Part shown: piece after piece, positions 18,581 to 27,606 of the stretch
Position numbering within the stretch: position 1 is the stretch's first letter
Layout: each line of letters opens with the position of its first letter
Assembly (NCBI RefSeq): GCF_030499535.1
Contig: NZ_JASTLB010000001.1
Location: 4,588,001-4,652,000, forward strand
Direction: 5' to 3'
Source of the DNA: Streptomyces sp. TG1A-8
GTDB taxonomy: Bacteria > Actinomycetota > Actinomycetes > Streptomycetales > Streptomycetaceae
Length of the DNA: 64,000 nucleotides
Notes under the pieces: model-generated
The model's database searches: none
What the model was told of the DNA's origin: nothing
The model's input: only the letters and a program-made list of their open reading frames with translations
Position numbers and translations under genes: made by a program

Positions 18581-18705
18581 CGCGCCCGCCCTTTCCCGCG
18601 CCCGCCCTTTCCCGCGACCCGTCCTTCCTGCGCCTCGCCCTTCTTGTGCTCGCCCTTCCCGCGCCCCGCCCCGGCCGCGGCGCTCTTCCCGTGCCCGCCC
18701 CGCCC
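18581..18705. repeat. Degenerate 16-bp minisatellite
   Basis: Two exact copies of CGCGCCCGCCCTTTCC (18581-18596 and 18597-18612) are followed by about five or six increasingly diverged copies to about 18705. The plus strand is strongly pyrimidine-rich. It fills the gap between the LacI-family gene and the TIM-barrel gene and codes for nothing that I can support. Confidence 0.6.
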
Positions 18706-18762
18706 GCGGGCCGGCCCGACGGCCGTGGGCAGCGGCCCCGCCTTCCCCCGCCCCGGCGCCCC

Positions 18763-19809
18763 TCAGTCCCGGGGCGCGCCCGTCGACCCGCGCACCACCA
18801 ACTCGCCCCGCACCGGGGCGACCCCGTCCGGCGGCGGTTCCTCGCGGCCCGTCGCGATGCGGCCCGCCCGCGCCCCGGCCTCCGCCAGGGGCAGCCGCAC
18901 CGTCGTCAGGGAGGGCACCGCGTCGACGCTGAACGGCAGGTCGTCGAAGCCCGCCACCGAGACGTCCTCGGGGACGCGCAGGCCGGCGTCGCGCAGGGCG
19001 GCGCAGGCGCCGAGGGCGACGGAGTCGTTCGCGGCCACCACCGCGGTCAGCGCGGGGTCCCGGCGCAGCAGCTCCCGCGTGGCCTGGTAGCCCGAGCCGC
19101 GGTCGTAGCGGCCGTACACCGTCCGGCGCGGGTCCTCCTCGACGCCGGCCGCGGCCAGCGCGGCGCGGTGGCCCTCCAGGCGGTGCCGGGTGGTGGTGCG
19201 TTCCGCGGGGCCCGCGATGTAGCCGAGCCGCCGGTGGCCGAGGCCGACGAGGTGGCCGGTGAGGGCACGGGCGCCGCCGCGGTTGTCGAAGGTGAGGGCG
19301 ACGGCCCGGGCGTCGGCGGCCGGCGGGCGCCCGCACAGCACCACCCGGGTGCCCGCGTCCGCCAGCTTGCGCAGCTTCGCCGCCACCGCCGCCGCGTGCG
19401 GCACGTCCTCCACGGCCCCGCCGGTCAGCACCACGGCGGCGGCCCGCTGCCGTTGCAGCAGGGTCAGGTAGGTCAGCTCCCGTTCGGCCGAGCCGCCGGT
19501 GTTGCAGACGACGGCCAGGCGTTCGCCGCCCGCCCGGCCCCCCGGCCCGCCGATCCCGCCCTGGATCGCGCCCGCCATGATCCCGAAGAAGGGGTCGGCG
19601 ATGTCGTTGACGAGGATGCCGACCAGGTCGGAGGTGGCCGCCGCGAGGGCGCTGGCCGGGCCGTTGAGGACGTAGTCCAGTTCGTCCACCGCCCGCAGCA
19701 CCCGCTCGCGCGTGGCGGCGGCCACCGGATAGTTGCCGTTCAGCACGCGCGACACCGTCGCCGGGGAGACCCGCGCGCGGGCCGCCACGTCCGCCAGGGT
19801 CACCGTCAT
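18763..19809 (-). CDS. LacI-family transcriptional regulator
   Basis: A 348-residue repressor. The ATG at 19809 has GGAGGACG directly upstream and starts the classical LacI helix-turn-helix MTVTLADVAARARVSPATVS and hinge helix (residues 1-60). The periplasmic-binding-protein-like ligand domain follows, with D-P-F-F-G-I-M, A-N-D-S-V-A-LGACAALRDAG and VAGFDDLPFS. It faces a collapsed operon on the other strand (sugar oxidoreductase, DUF993 and TIM-barrel remnants). A LacI-type palindrome sits between them, so this is a regulator that has lost its target genes, although it may still control itself and the downstream TIM-barrel gene. Confidence 0.9.
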   Translation of the reverse strand: MTVTLADVAARARVSPATVSRVLNGNYPVAAATRERVLRAVDELDYVLNGPASALAAATSDLVGILVNDIADPFFGIMAGAIQGGIGGPGGRAGGERLAVVCNTGGSAERELTYLTLLQRQRAAAVVLTGGAVEDVPHAAAVAAKLRKLADAGTRVVLCGRPPAADARAVALTFDNRGGARALTGHLVGLGHRRLGYIAGPAERTTTRHRLEGHRAALAAAGVEEDPRRTVYGRYDRGSGYQATRELLRRDPALTAVVAANDSVALGACAALRDAGLRVPEDVSVAGFDDLPFSVDAVPSLTTVRLPLAEAGARAGRIATGREEPPPDGVAPVRGELVVRGSTGAPRD

Positions 19810-20006
19810 CTCGTCGTCCTCCGGTCGCACGTCCGATCGCGCATCTGGTCCTCCTACGTCCTCGTGGACGAGCCGGGCACGGTCACGGTTGCGTGCCGCG
19901 CCGACCAGACCCTAATCCCGGCCGCCCCCCATGTTCGGCACCTCGAACAACTCGACGGCGACCGCGTCTTGTCCGGGCCGACGGCGGGGGTTAGCTTCTC
20001 CTGGTT

Positions 20007-20022
20007 TAGAAAGCGCTTGCTG
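20007..20022. promoter_or_regulatory. LacI-type operator palindrome
   Basis: TAGAAAGCGCTTGCTG holds a perfect AAGCGCTT core (20011-20018) with a matching outer G/C pair. This form is typical of LacI-family operators. It lies between the LacI gene start and the GTG of the collapsed operon. Confidence 0.6.
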
Positions 20023-20078
20023 CACGGAGGCCGGGACGGAAGCGATCGGGGCGCGCGGCGCCCGCGGAGGGGACCGAC

Positions 20079-20244
20079 GTGACACGCAGGACGGTGCGTA
20101 TCGCCATGAACGGCGTGACCGGGCGCATGGGCTGCTACCGCCAGCACCTGGTCCGGTCGGTCCTCGCCCTGCGCGAGCAGGGCGGCCTCGACCTCGGCGA
20201 CGGCACCGTGCTGTGGCCCGAGCCGATCCTGCTCGCCCGCCGCC
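20079..20244 (+). pseudogene. 5' remnant of a Gfo/Idh/MocA oxidoreductase
   Basis: The GTG at 20079 has a good SD (GGAGG at 20066-20070). The first about 55 residues read TRRTVRIAMNGVTGRMG, then QHLVRSVLALREQGGLDLGD and GTVLWPEPILLARR, an NAD(P)-binding N-terminus of the sugar oxidoreductase superfamily. An extra Cys after RMG suggests further damage. Homology stops at about 20244, where a different gene's sequence continues in another frame. Confidence 0.7.
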
Positions 20245-20549
20245 GTCGACTGGGACGCCACCTTCGCCTTCCGCCGCCACCTGTGGGCGCACGGGCTCGG
20301 CGTCGCCGAGGCGATGGACACCGTCCAGCGCGGCGCGGGCCTGGACTGGGCGGGCGCGGCCGAGCTGATCCGCCGTTCGGCCGCGGAGGCGCGCGCCGCG
20401 GGCGGCCGCACCGCCTGCGGCGCCGGCACCGACCGGCTCGCCGGCGGCACCCTCGCCGAGATCCGGGCCGCCTACGAGGAGCAGCTCGCCGTCGTGGAGG
20501 AGGCGGGCGCCCAAGCCGTCCTGATGGCGTCCAGGGCACTCGCGGCGAC
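20245..20549 (+). pseudogene. Internal fragment of a DUF993 (dihydrodipicolinate-synthase-like) gene
   Basis: From 20245 the sequence reads VDWDATFAFRRHLWAHGLG, VAEAMDTVQRGAGLDWAGA and AAYEEQLAVVEEAGAQAVLM, matching the N-terminal third of DUF993 aldolase-like proteins. Both the start and the C-terminal two thirds are missing. It is joined to an oxidoreductase remnant upstream and to an isomerase tail downstream. Confidence 0.7.
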
Positions 20550-20708
20550 GGCGCGGTCGACCTGCGGGAGCGGACGGCGTGCGTGACGGCGGCGGGCTGC
20601 ACCGGTCCGATCGAAGTGGAGCTGTTCAACGAGGGGTTGTGGACGCGCGACGGCCGGGAGGTCCTGGCCGAAACCGTCGGGCGGTTCCTCACCCACGTGA
20701 TCCCATAG
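20550..20708 (+). pseudogene. 3' remnant of a TIM-barrel sugar isomerase/epimerase
   Basis: The last about 50 residues before the TAG at 20706-20708 read ACVTAAGCTGPIEVELFNEG, LWTRDGREVLAETVGRFL and THVIP, the usual C-terminus of this isomerase family. Everything before it is gone. The order oxidoreductase, DUF993, isomerase is that of a familiar Streptomyces sugar operon, now reduced to about 630 bases. Confidence 0.7.
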
Positions 20709-20712
20709 GGGG

Positions 20713-21246
20713 GTGCGTGACACGACCGCCTCCCTCGGGCCCCTGCAACGCAACGACGGACGCTGGGAGCTGGGACACTCCCGGCGACCGGGCGGGGGTG
20801 CGTGGGTGGAGTTCCGCGAGGAGGGCCTCACCGCCCACGCGCGCGACGGTGCCGAGGAGGTCCTGCCCTGGCCGCGGATCCTGCTGGGGATCGACGTCGT
20901 CGTGGGCAAGGGCTCGGCCAAGGGCGAGAACATCAGCCCCGCCGGCCTGCTCGGCGGCCTCCCCGGCCCGCTGAGCGGCCACTTCGGCGGCCGCCTGCTG
21001 ATGACGCTGCGCCGTCCCCACGAGAACCGAGCCGTGTACTTCGACCGCCACCCCCGGTGGTACCGCGTCACCGACGTCCACGTCCTGGAGACCTTCCTGC
21101 GCCACCTGGTCGCCACGGGCGACGCGCACCGCCTGGCCGACCCCGCCTGGCTGGACCGCGTGGTGACCCGGCTGACGGGCCACCGGATGCTCACGTCGAG
21201 GCGTGCGGTGCAGCGCGCGGTGGCGGAGGCGGCGCGGGGTTCCTGA
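20713..21246 (+). CDS. Conserved hypothetical protein
   Basis: A 177-residue protein with GTG start, four bases after the collapsed operon. It is soluble, with no signal peptide, and has several Trp and Arg. Recognisable features are VEFREEGLTAHARDG, GKGSAKGENISPAGLLGGL and RPHENRAVYFDRHPRWYRV. I recall relatives only as uncharacterised Streptomyces proteins. It reads as an intact gene and ends with the convergent hairpin shared with rbsD. Confidence 0.6.
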   Translation: MRDTTASLGPLQRNDGRWELGHSRRPGGGAWVEFREEGLTAHARDGAEEVLPWPRILLGIDVVVGKGSAKGENISPAGLLGGLPGPLSGHFGGRLLMTLRRPHENRAVYFDRHPRWYRVTDVHVLETFLRHLVATGDAHRLADPAWLDRVVTRLTGHRMLTSRRAVQRAVAEAARGS

Positions 21247-21372
21247 GCGGGGCCGCGGGAAAACCCCGCAACGGCGTACAACCCTTTCCCCGCCCGCCGT
21301 GTCACACCTCGTGTCAGGACTTCGGTGGGGGACCCGGGGGGGATCACGGGGGTTCTGGTACGGAGGGGCAGG

Positions 21373-21416
21373 CCGAGGGGGCCCGCCCGGTCGACGGACC
21401 GGGCGGGCCCCCTCGG
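21373..21416. terminator. 20-bp perfect hairpin between converging genes, rbsD side
   Basis: Arms at 21373-21392 and 21397-21416 are exact complements with a four-base loop (GACG). The hairpin begins 5 bases beyond the rbsD stop and lies 126 bases after the converging hypothetical gene. This is the strongest GC-only stem in the window. Confidence 0.8.
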
Positions 21417-21420
21417 AACG

Positions 21421-21810
21421 TCAGAAGAACACCCCGCACCGCAGCAGCACGTTCGCGTACGGCCGGGCCTCGCCCGTGCGGACGACCAGGCGCGCCCCCG
21501 CCGACAGTTCCTTCAGCTGCTCGTGCGGGACCAGGACCAGGCCGGGGAAGCGGTCCGCCAGCAGCGCGCCCGCCGCCGGATTGGCGGTGCGCACCTCCGC
21601 CGCCGCCGTGGCCCCCTCCACCACCAGCTCGGCCAGCAGGCCGTCCACCACCTCCGCGAACGACGGCACGCCCGCGCGGAACGCCAGGTCCACCACGCGG
21701 GGGCCGTCCGGTATCGGCATGCCGGCGTCGCACACCAGGACGCCGTCGCCGTGGCCCAGCGCGGCCAGCGCGCCGGCCAGATGACGGTTGAGGATGCCCG
21801 CCTTCTTCAC
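21421..21810 (-). CDS. rbsD: D-ribose pyranase
   Basis: A 129-residue RbsD/FucU-family protein that interconverts beta-pyranose and beta-furanose ribose, feeding ribokinase. The start VKKAGILNRHLAGALAALGH is the family N-terminus with the catalytic His of L-N-R-H-L. D in CDAGMPIP and the C-terminal R-P-Y-A-N-V-L-L-RCGV are also family marks. The GTG at 21810 overlaps the rbsK stop by four bases (GTGA), so translation is coupled. It is the last gene of the ribose operon and is followed by a perfect hairpin. Confidence 0.92.
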   Translation of the reverse strand: MKKAGILNRHLAGALAALGHGDGVLVCDAGMPIPDGPRVVDLAFRAGVPSFAEVVDGLLAELVVEGATAAAEVRTANPAAGALLADRFPGLVLVPHEQLKELSAGARLVVRTGEARPYANVLLRCGVFF

Positions 21811-22793
21811 CGCGCCCCACCCCGCTCGCCGGCCGCGGGCACGCCGCCCGCCTCCCCGGGGGTCCGGGCGCCGCCCCCCGGGACGGTCCGGCACAGGGCG
21901 TCGACCTCCGCGGCCGTCGGGTAGGACTCCTGCGCGCCCGGCTTCGTCACCGCCGCCGCGCCGACCCGGGCCGCGTAGGCCGCCGCCCCGGCCAGGTCCG
22001 CACCCGCGCCCAGCCGCCAGGCCAGGGCGGCGGCGAACGCGTCGCCCGCGCCCGTGGTGTCCACCGCCTCGACCCGCACCGACGGCACCCGGGTCACCCC
22101 GGACGCGTCACCGGCCAGCGCGCCCCGCGCCCCCAGCGTCACGACCACCGAGCGCGGGCCCCGCGCCAGCAGCAGCCGGGCCCAGTCGGCCGGCTCCTCG
22201 CTCACGCACGCCTCGCCCAGGATCACCCGCGCCTCGTGCTCGTTCACGATCAGCGGGTCGCAGGCCGCCAGCACCTCGGCGGGCAACGGGCGCGGCGGGG
22301 AGGGGTTCAGGACGAAGCGGCTGCCGTCCGCGAGGGTGCGGACCACCTCCACGACCGTCTCCAGCGGGACCTCCAGCTGCGCCGACACCACCCGCGAGGC
22401 CCGCAGGAGACTGCCCGCCGCCCGCACGTCGTCCGGCGTCAGGCGGCCGTTCGCGCCCGGCGACACCACGATGCTGTTGTCACCGGAGGGATCGACGGTG
22501 ATGAGGGCGACACCGGTGGGCGCCCCGCCCACCAGCACGCCCGCGGGGTCGGCCCCGGCCGCGCGGAGCGAGTCCAGCAGCAGCCGGCCGTGGCCGTCGT
22601 CGCCGACCCGTGCCAGCAGGGCCGTACGGGCGCCCAGCCGGGCGGCCGCGACCGCCTGGTTGGCGCCCTTGCCGCCCGGATGGACGGCCAGGTCGCCGCC
22701 CAGCACCGTCTCGCCGGCGGCCGGCCGCCGCTCGACGCCGACCACCAGGTCGGCGTTGGCCGAACCCACGACCAGGAGGTCGTAGTCGTACAT
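21807..22793 (-). CDS. rbsK: Ribokinase
   Basis: A 328-residue PfkB-family kinase that phosphorylates ribose at O5 with ATP. The N-terminal V-V-G-S-A-N-A-D-L and HPGGKGANQAVAAARLGA are ribokinase signature 1. DTTGAGDAFAAALAWRLG near residue 245 is signature 2 and holds the catalytic Asp; LNPSPP and VNEHEA are also typical. The C-terminal about 20 residues are a Gly/Ala/Pro-rich tail. AGGGGAG lies 8 bases before the ATG. It lies 70 bases after the permease/binding-protein fusion and overlaps rbsD. Confidence 0.94.
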   Translation of the reverse strand: MYDYDLLVVGSANADLVVGVERRPAAGETVLGGDLAVHPGGKGANQAVAAARLGARTALLARVGDDGHGRLLLDSLRAAGADPAGVLVGGAPTGVALITVDPSGDNSIVVSPGANGRLTPDDVRAAGSLLRASRVVSAQLEVPLETVVEVVRTLADGSRFVLNPSPPRPLPAEVLAACDPLIVNEHEARVILGEACVSEEPADWARLLLARGPRSVVVTLGARGALAGDASGVTRVPSVRVEAVDTTGAGDAFAAALAWRLGAGADLAGAAAYAARVGAAAVTKPGAQESYPTAAEVDALCRTVPGGGARTPGEAGGVPAAGERGGAR

Positions 22794-22863
22794 GTGGGTG
22801 ACTCCCCTGAGAGATGTCCGGGGGCGGGCGGTCCGTGGCGACCGCCCGCCCGTTTCGCCGTGG

Positions 22864-24813
22864 TCAGCCGCGGAAACCGGCCACGTTGTCCTTCGTGACG
22901 ACCTTCACCGGCACCTTCACCGTCTGCGGGACCTTCTCGCCGTGCACCGCCTTCAGCGCGTTGTCCACGGCGATCCTGCCCAGCTGGCTCGGCTGCTGTG
23001 CCACCGACGCGTACAGCGTGCCGTTCCTGACCGCCGTCAGTCCGTCCGGGGTGCCGTCGAAGCCGACCACCGCCACCGACCGGCCGGCCTTGGACCCGAG
23101 CGCCTTGATCGCGCCGAGGGCCATCTCGTCGTTGGCGGCGATGACGCCCTGGACGTCGGGGTGCGCCTGGAGCAGGTTCGACATCACGTCGAGGCCCTTG
23201 GTGCGGTCGAAGTCGGCGGGCTGCTGGGCCAGCACCCGGATGCCCGGGTAGGCCTTGAGCCCCTTGGCGAACCCCGCCGCCCGCTCCCGGGCGGCCGAGG
23301 TGCCCGCCTGGCCCTGCAGGATGACGATCCTGCCCCGGCCGCCGAGCTTCTTCGCGACCGTCCTGGCGGCCAGCTCGCCGCCCGTCACGTTGTCGGAGGC
23401 CACCAGGGCGTCGACCGGGGCCTTGTTGACCCCCCGGTCGACCGCGATCACCGGGATGCCCGCCCGGTCGGCCGCCTTCACGGAGTTGCTCGCGGCGTCC
23501 GAGTCCACCGGGTTGACGATGACGGCGCCGAGGCCGGAGCTGGTGAAGTTCTGCAGCTGGTTGGCCTGCTGGGAGGCGTCGTTCTGGGCGTCGGTGACGG
23601 TCAGGTCCACGCCCCGCTTCCTCGCCTCGGCCTGGGCGCCGGACCGGATCTGCACGAAGAAGGGGTTGTTGAGGGTGGACAGTGACAGGCCCAGCTTCGG
23701 GGTCGCCGCGGACGGGGAACCGTCGTGCAGGAAGGAGGTCGCACCGACGACCGCCACCGTGACCACGGCCGCGAGCGCGTACGTCGCCGTCTGCCTGCCC
23801 CTGCCGCCGCCCGGACCGCCGGCCACCGGGCTCGCCCCGGCCCTGCGGCGTACGGTGTCCAGCAGCACCGCCAGCGCGATGACGACACCGATGACGACCT
23901 GCTGCCAGAAGGCGGACACGGACAGCAGGTTGAGGCCGTTCCTGAGCACCGCGAGGATCAGCGCGCCGATCAGCGTGCCGGACGCCTTGCCGGTGCCGCC
24001 CGCCAGCGAGGCGCCGCCGATGACGACCGCGGCGATCGCGTCCAGCTCGTAGCCGTCGGCGGCCTGCGGCTGCGCGGAGGACAGCCGGGCGGCGAGCACG
24101 ACGCCCGCGGCCGCCGCGAACACCCCGGACAGGGCGTAGATGGCGAGCTTCTGCTTCTTCACGCGCAGACCGGACAGCCGCGCGGCCTCCTCGTTGCCGC
24201 CGATCGCGTACATGGACCGGCCGATGTACGTCCGTCCGAGCACGAGGGCCGCGATCAGGCCCATCACCACCATGATCAGCACCGGCACCGGCAGCCAGCC
24301 GCCGAGGGTGTCGCCGAGGTGCGAGACCGAGCCGGGGAAGGGGATCGGCGAGCCCTGGGATATCACCAGGGACAGGCCGCGCGCCACCGACAGCATCGCG
24401 AGCGTCGCGATGAACGGCGGCAGCTTGCCGTAGGCGATCAGGAAGCCGTTGACCAGCCCCGCGACGATGCCGGTGGCGACGGCCAGCACGACCGCGAGCG
24501 CGACCGGTACGCCGTGCGAGGTGGCGCTCCAGGCCAGCACGGTCGCCGACAGCGCGGCCACCGAGCCGACCGACAGGTCGATGCCGGCCGAGACGATCAC
24601 GAAGGTCACGCCGAAGGCGAGGATCGCCGTCACGGCCGCCTGGACGCCGATGTTGAGCAGGTTGTCCGTGTTCAGGAAGTCGCCGGACAGCGCCGACAGC
24701 GCGACGACCAGGACGATGAGCGCGGTGAGCGCGCCGTTGTCGAGCAGGAGGCGGCGCAGGCCGCCCGGGGCGCCACCCGCGCCCGTCGTGCTCTTGAGCG
24801 TGTCAGCGGCCAC
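22864..24813 (-). CDS. Ribose ABC transporter permease fused to its substrate-binding protein (RbsC-RbsB)
   Basis: One 649-residue chain. Residues 1 to about 330 are a CUT2 permease: about ten membrane segments with [10 protein letters not shown] and the cytoplasmic [14 protein letters not shown] loop that contacts RbsA. After a short Gly/Arg linker, a further membrane segment ([20 protein letters not shown]) leads to a periplasmic-binding-protein domain (about 370-649, [44 protein letters not shown]). The binding protein thus has no signal peptide or lipobox and is tethered to its permease. The GTG at 24813 overlaps the rbsA end by 11 bases and has GGAGG 6 bases upstream. Confidence 0.9.
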   Translation of the reverse strand: MAADTLKSTTGAGGAPGGLRRLLLDNGALTALIVLVVALSALSGDFLNTDNLLNIGVQAAVTAILAFGVTFVIVSAGIDLSVGSVAALSATVLAWSATSHGVPVALAVVLAVATGIVAGLVNGFLIAYGKLPPFIATLAMLSVARGLSLVISQGSPIPFPGSVSHLGDTLGGWLPVPVLIMVVMGLIAALVLGRTYIGRSMYAIGGNEEAARLSGLRVKKQKLAIYALSGVFAAAAGVVLAARLSSAQPQAADGYELDAIAAVVIGGASLAGGTGKASGTLIGALILAVLRNGLNLLSVSAFWQQVVIGVVIALAVLLDTVRRRAGASPVAGGPGGGRGRQTATYALAAVVTVAVVGATSFLHDGSPSAATPKLGLSLSTLNNPFFVQIRSGAQAEARKRGVDLTVTDAQNDASQQANQLQNFTSSGLGAVIVNPVDSDAASNSVKAADRAGIPVIAVDRGVNKAPVDALVASDNVTGGELAARTVAKKLGGRGRIVILQGQAGTSAARERAAGFAKGLKAYPGIRVLAQQPADFDRTKGLDVMSNLLQAHPDVQGVIAANDEMALGAIKALGSKAGRSVAVVGFDGTPDGLTAVRNGTLYASVAQQPSQLGRIAVDNALKAVHGEKVPQTVKVPVKVVTKDNVAGFRG

Positions 24814-26392
24814 GGGAGGCCTCCGTTTCCGAAGCAGGGGTGTCCGAGGGGGAACTGGGGGAGCCGGGAGAGGCGGGGGACGCGTCCGGGGCGGGGGAGG
24901 TGCCCGGAGCGCTGACGGCGAGGGCCATGACCGCGTCCTGCGTGGCCTCGTCGGCCGAGAGCTCGCCCGCGATCCGGCCCTGGGCCATCACCAGCACCCG
25001 GTCGCTCATGCCGAGCACCTCGGGCAGGTCGCTGGAGATCATCAGGACGGCGGCGCCGGCGGCCGTCAGGTCGTTGACGAGCTGGTAGATCTCGACCTTG
25101 GCGCCGACGTCGATGCCCCGCGTCGGCTCGTCGAGGATCAGCACCCGGGTGTCGGCCAGCAGCCACTTGCCGATGACGACCTTCTGCTGGTTGCCGCCGG
25201 ACAGCGTGCGCACGTGCTGGCCGAGGCCCGCCATCCGCACGCCCAGCCGCCGGGCGATCCGCTCGGCCGCCGCGTGCTGGGACCTGCGGTCGACCAGTCC
25301 GGCCCGGGTCGCCGAGCGCAGGGTCACCAGCCCGAGGTTCTCCTCCACCGAGGCGTCCAGCACCAGGCCCTGACCCTTGCGGTCCTCGGGCACGAGGCCG
25401 ACCCCGGCCGCCATGGCCGCGTTCACGTCGTGCCGCTTCAGCGCGGTGCCGGAGACCTTCACCGCCCCCTCGTCGTAGGGGTCGGCGCCGAACACCGCCC
25501 GGACGACCTCGGTGCGGCCCGCCCCGACGAGCCCGGCGATGCCGACGACCTCGCCGGCCCGCACCTCGAAGCTGACGTCGTGGAACGCGCCGTCGCGGGT
25601 GAGCCCCTCGACGGACAGCAGCGCGGTGCCCGCCCCGGTGCGCTCGCGCGGGTACTGCTGCTCGATGGAGCGGCCCACCATGAGGCGGACGAGCTCGTCC
25701 TCGGGCGTGGAGGCCGGGACCTGCCCGACGCTCCGGCCGTCCCGGATCACGGTGACCCGGTCGCCGAGCGCGGCGATCTCCTCCAGGTGGTGCGTGATGA
25801 ACACGATCCCGACGCCGTCCTCGCGCAGCGTGCGCACGATCGCGAACAGCTTCTCGACCTCTTCGGAGGTGAGCACGGCGGTCGGCTCGTCCATGATGAG
25901 CACGCGCGCGTCGAGGCTGAGCGCCTTGGCGATCTCGACCATCTGCAGGCGCGCGATGCCGAGCTCCCGCACCCGCGCGCGGGGCGACACGTTCACCCCC
26001 ACGCGCGCGAGGAGGACTTCGGCGTCGGCCTCCATCCGCCTGCGGTCGATCAACCCGAAGCGGCGCGGCTGGCGGCCCAGGAAGATGTTCTCCGCGACCG
26101 TGAGGTCGGGGACCAGGTTGAACTCCTGGTAGATGGTGGCGATCCCGAGGCGCTCGGAGTCCTGCGCACCCTGGATGCGCACCTCCTCGCCGCCGGCCAG
26201 GATCCGGCCGGAGTCGGGTGTGTAGGCACCGGAGAGCATCTTGATGAGCGTGCTCTTGCCCGCGCCGTTCTCACCGAGCAGCACGTGTACCTCGCCCCGG
26301 CGCAGGTCGAAGTCGACGCCGTCGAGCGCGACCACGCCGGGGAAGGTCTTCCGGATGCCCTCGATGCGCAGCAACTCGTCCGGGTTGCTCAC
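24803..26392 (-). CDS. rbsA: Ribose ABC transporter ATPase (RbsA), internal start
   Basis: A 529-residue sugar-import ATPase with two tandem ABC domains. NBD1 has GENGAGKST and [13 protein letters not shown]2 has the CUT2-type GLVGAGRTE in place of Walker [16 protein letters not shown] and [12 protein letters not shown]. Both fit RbsA/MglA/XylG, in which only one site is fully canonical. The C-terminal tail is a long Ser/Pro/Ala stretch. The GTG at 26392 ([12 protein letters not shown]) has a near-ideal AAAGGAG 7 bases upstream, so RbsA can be made on its own, yet the frame upstream stays open into the LacI-family regulator. Confidence 0.9.
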   Translation of the reverse strand: MSNPDELLRIEGIRKTFPGVVALDGVDFDLRRGEVHVLLGENGAGKSTLIKMLSGAYTPDSGRILAGGEEVRIQGAQDSERLGIATIYQEFNLVPDLTVAENIFLGRQPRRFGLIDRRRMEADAEVLLARVGVNVSPRARVRELGIARLQMVEIAKALSLDARVLIMDEPTAVLTSEEVEKLFAIVRTLREDGVGIVFITHHLEEIAALGDRVTVIRDGRSVGQVPASTPEDELVRLMVGRSIEQQYPRERTGAGTALLSVEGLTRDGAFHDVSFEVRAGEVVGIAGLVGAGRTEVVRAVFGADPYDEGAVKVSGTALKRHDVNAAMAAGVGLVPEDRKGQGLVLDASVEENLGLVTLRSATRAGLVDRRSQHAAAERIARRLGVRMAGLGQHVRTLSGGNQQKVVIGKWLLADTRVLILDEPTRGIDVGAKVEIYQLVNDLTAAGAAVLMISSDLPEVLGMSDRVLVMAQGRIAGELSADEATQDAVMALAVSAPGTSPAPDASPASPGSPSSPSDTPASETEASRGR

Positions 26393-27436
26393 GACGTGCT
26401 CCTTTGCACTGGGGAGGGGGACTGCGGGAGGGAAGGGGGAGGGGGGCGACTCGCCGCACGAGCGGCGTACGACGAGACGGGCCGCGAGGGCGACGGACGC
26501 GGCGGGCCGTCCCCCGATGCGGTCCACCAGGGCCCGCACGGCGGCCCGGCCCAGTTCGCCCGTGGGCTGGGCGATGGCGGTGACCGGCGGATCGGTGTGC
26601 ACGAACCACGGGATGTCGTCGAACGCGGCCAGCGCGATGTCGTCCGGTACGCGCAGTCCGCGCGCGCGGATCGCGTCCAGGGCGCCGAGGGCCATCAGGT
26701 TGTCGGCCGCGAAGACGGCCTCGGGCGGCTCGGGCAGGTCGAGGAAGCCCTCGGTGACCCGCCGCCCGCTGTCCGCCTGGAAGTCGCCCTGGCCCGTGTA
26801 GGCGTCCGGCAGGGGCAGCCCGTGGGCGGCCAGGGCCTCCCGGAAGGCCTCGACCCGCTCGCTGCCGGTCGTGGTCGCCGCCGGACCCGCGATGATCGCG
26901 AGCCGCCGGTGCCCGAGCCCGTGCAGGTGCGCGACCAGATCCCGCACGGCCGCCCGCCCGTCGGCCCGTACCACGGGCACCTCGACCCCCGGTATCCACC
27001 GGTCCACGAACACCATCGGCGTCCCCGCGCGCGCGGCGTCCAGCATCAGCGGGGAGCCGCCGTCGGTGGGGGAGACCAGGAGGCCGTCGATCCGGCGGTC
27101 CAGGAGGGTCCGCACGTGGTGGTCCTGGAGGTCGGGGCGCTCGTCGGCGTTGCCGATGACCACGCTGTAGCCGAGCGCGCGGGCCTCTTCCTCGACGGAG
27201 CGCGCCAGTTCCGTGAAGTACGGGTTGAGCACGTCGCTGATGACCAGCCCGAGGGTGCGGGTCTGGTCGGTGCGCAGGGAACGGGCGACGGCGTTCGGGC
27301 GGTAGCCCAGCGCCTCGACGGCGGCCAGCACGCGCGTGCGCGCGTCCGCACTGACCGACGGGCGCTCGTTCAGGACGCGCGACACCGTGGCGACGGAGAC
27401 GCCCGCCGCGGCGGCGACGTCCTTGATGCTCGCCAT
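24803..27436 (-). CDS. rbsR: LacI-family ribose regulator in one open frame with RbsA
   Basis: From the ATG at 27436 the frame runs 877 codons without a stop. Residues 1 to about 335 are a complete LacI repressor: [20 protein letters not shown] helix-turn-helix, hinge [14 protein letters not shown], ligand domain with [26 protein letters not shown] and [10 protein letters not shown] Pro/Ser-rich stretch ([20 protein letters not shown]) then leads straight into RbsA. Normally these are two genes. Either a regulator-ATPase fusion is made, or the repressor simply lacks its own stop while RbsA also starts internally. The operon order regulator-ATPase-permease/binding protein-kinase-pyranase argues that it controls ribose uptake. 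Confidence 0.75.
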   Translation of the reverse strand: MASIKDVAAAAGVSVATVSRVLNERPSVSADARTRVLAAVEALGYRPNAVARSLRTDQTRTLGLVISDVLNPYFTELARSVEEEARALGYSVVIGNADERPDLQDHHVRTLLDRRIDGLLVSPTDGGSPLMLDAARAGTPMVFVDRWIPGVEVPVVRADGRAAVRDLVAHLHGLGHRRLAIIAGPAATTTGSERVEAFREALAAHGLPLPDAYTGQGDFQADSGRRVTEGFLDLPEPPEAVFAADNLMALGALDAIRARGLRVPDDIALAAFDDIPWFVHTDPPVTAIAQPTGELGRAAVRALVDRIGGRPAASVALAARLVVRRSCGESPPSPFPPAVPLPSAKEHVVSNPDELLRIEGIRKTFPGVVALDGVDFDLRRGEVHVLLGENGAGKSTLIKMLSGAYTPDSGRILAGGEEVRIQGAQDSERLGIATIYQEFNLVPDLTVAENIFLGRQPRRFGLIDRRRMEADAEVLLARVGVNVSPRARVRELGIARLQMVEIAKALSLDARVLIMDEPTAVLTSEEVEKLFAIVRTLREDGVGIVFITHHLEEIAALGDRVTVIRDGRSVGQVPASTPEDELVRLMVGRSIEQQYPRERTGAGTALLSVEGLTRDGAFHDVSFEVRAGEVVGIAGLVGAGRTEVVRAVFGADPYDEGAVKVSGTALKRHDVNAAMAAGVGLVPEDRKGQGLVLDASVEENLGLVTLRSATRAGLVDRRSQHAAAERIARRLGVRMAGLGQHVRTLSGGNQQKVVIGKWLLADTRVLILDEPTRGIDVGAKVEIYQLVNDLTAAGAAVLMISSDLPEVLGMSDRVLVMAQGRIAGELSADEATQDAVMALAVSAPGTSPAPDASPASPGSPSSPSDTPASETEASRGR

Positions 27437-27496
27437 CGCCGGCTCCACCTCCTCGTGGAACTCGTGACCGGTGGAATGTGTTCGTCGGTGAACGCG

Positions 27497-27543
27497 TGGA
27501 ATCGATTACATCCACGTTCCAGCAAGGATTGGAATCGATTACA
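27497..27543. promoter_or_regulatory. Twin LacI-type operators of the ribose operon
   Basis: TGGAATCGATTACA occurs at 27497-27510 and again at 27530-27543, as exact direct repeats 33 bases apart (about three helical turns). Each has a palindromic AATCGATT core. They lie 60-107 bases upstream of the regulator start, between it and the divergent recD2. Confidence 0.75.
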
Positions 27544-27594
27544 CGAACCGGCGCAAGACCCGAGACCGGATCGTGATGTGTCACAGGCCCCCGG

Positions 27595-27606
27595 TACCGT
27601 CGGACC
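27595..27606 (+). promoter_or_regulatory. -10 box of leaderless recD2
   Basis: TACCGT (27595-27600) is followed by six bases and the ATG at 27607. There is no SD. The spacing predicts a transcript starting at or near the A of ATG. Confidence 0.45.
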
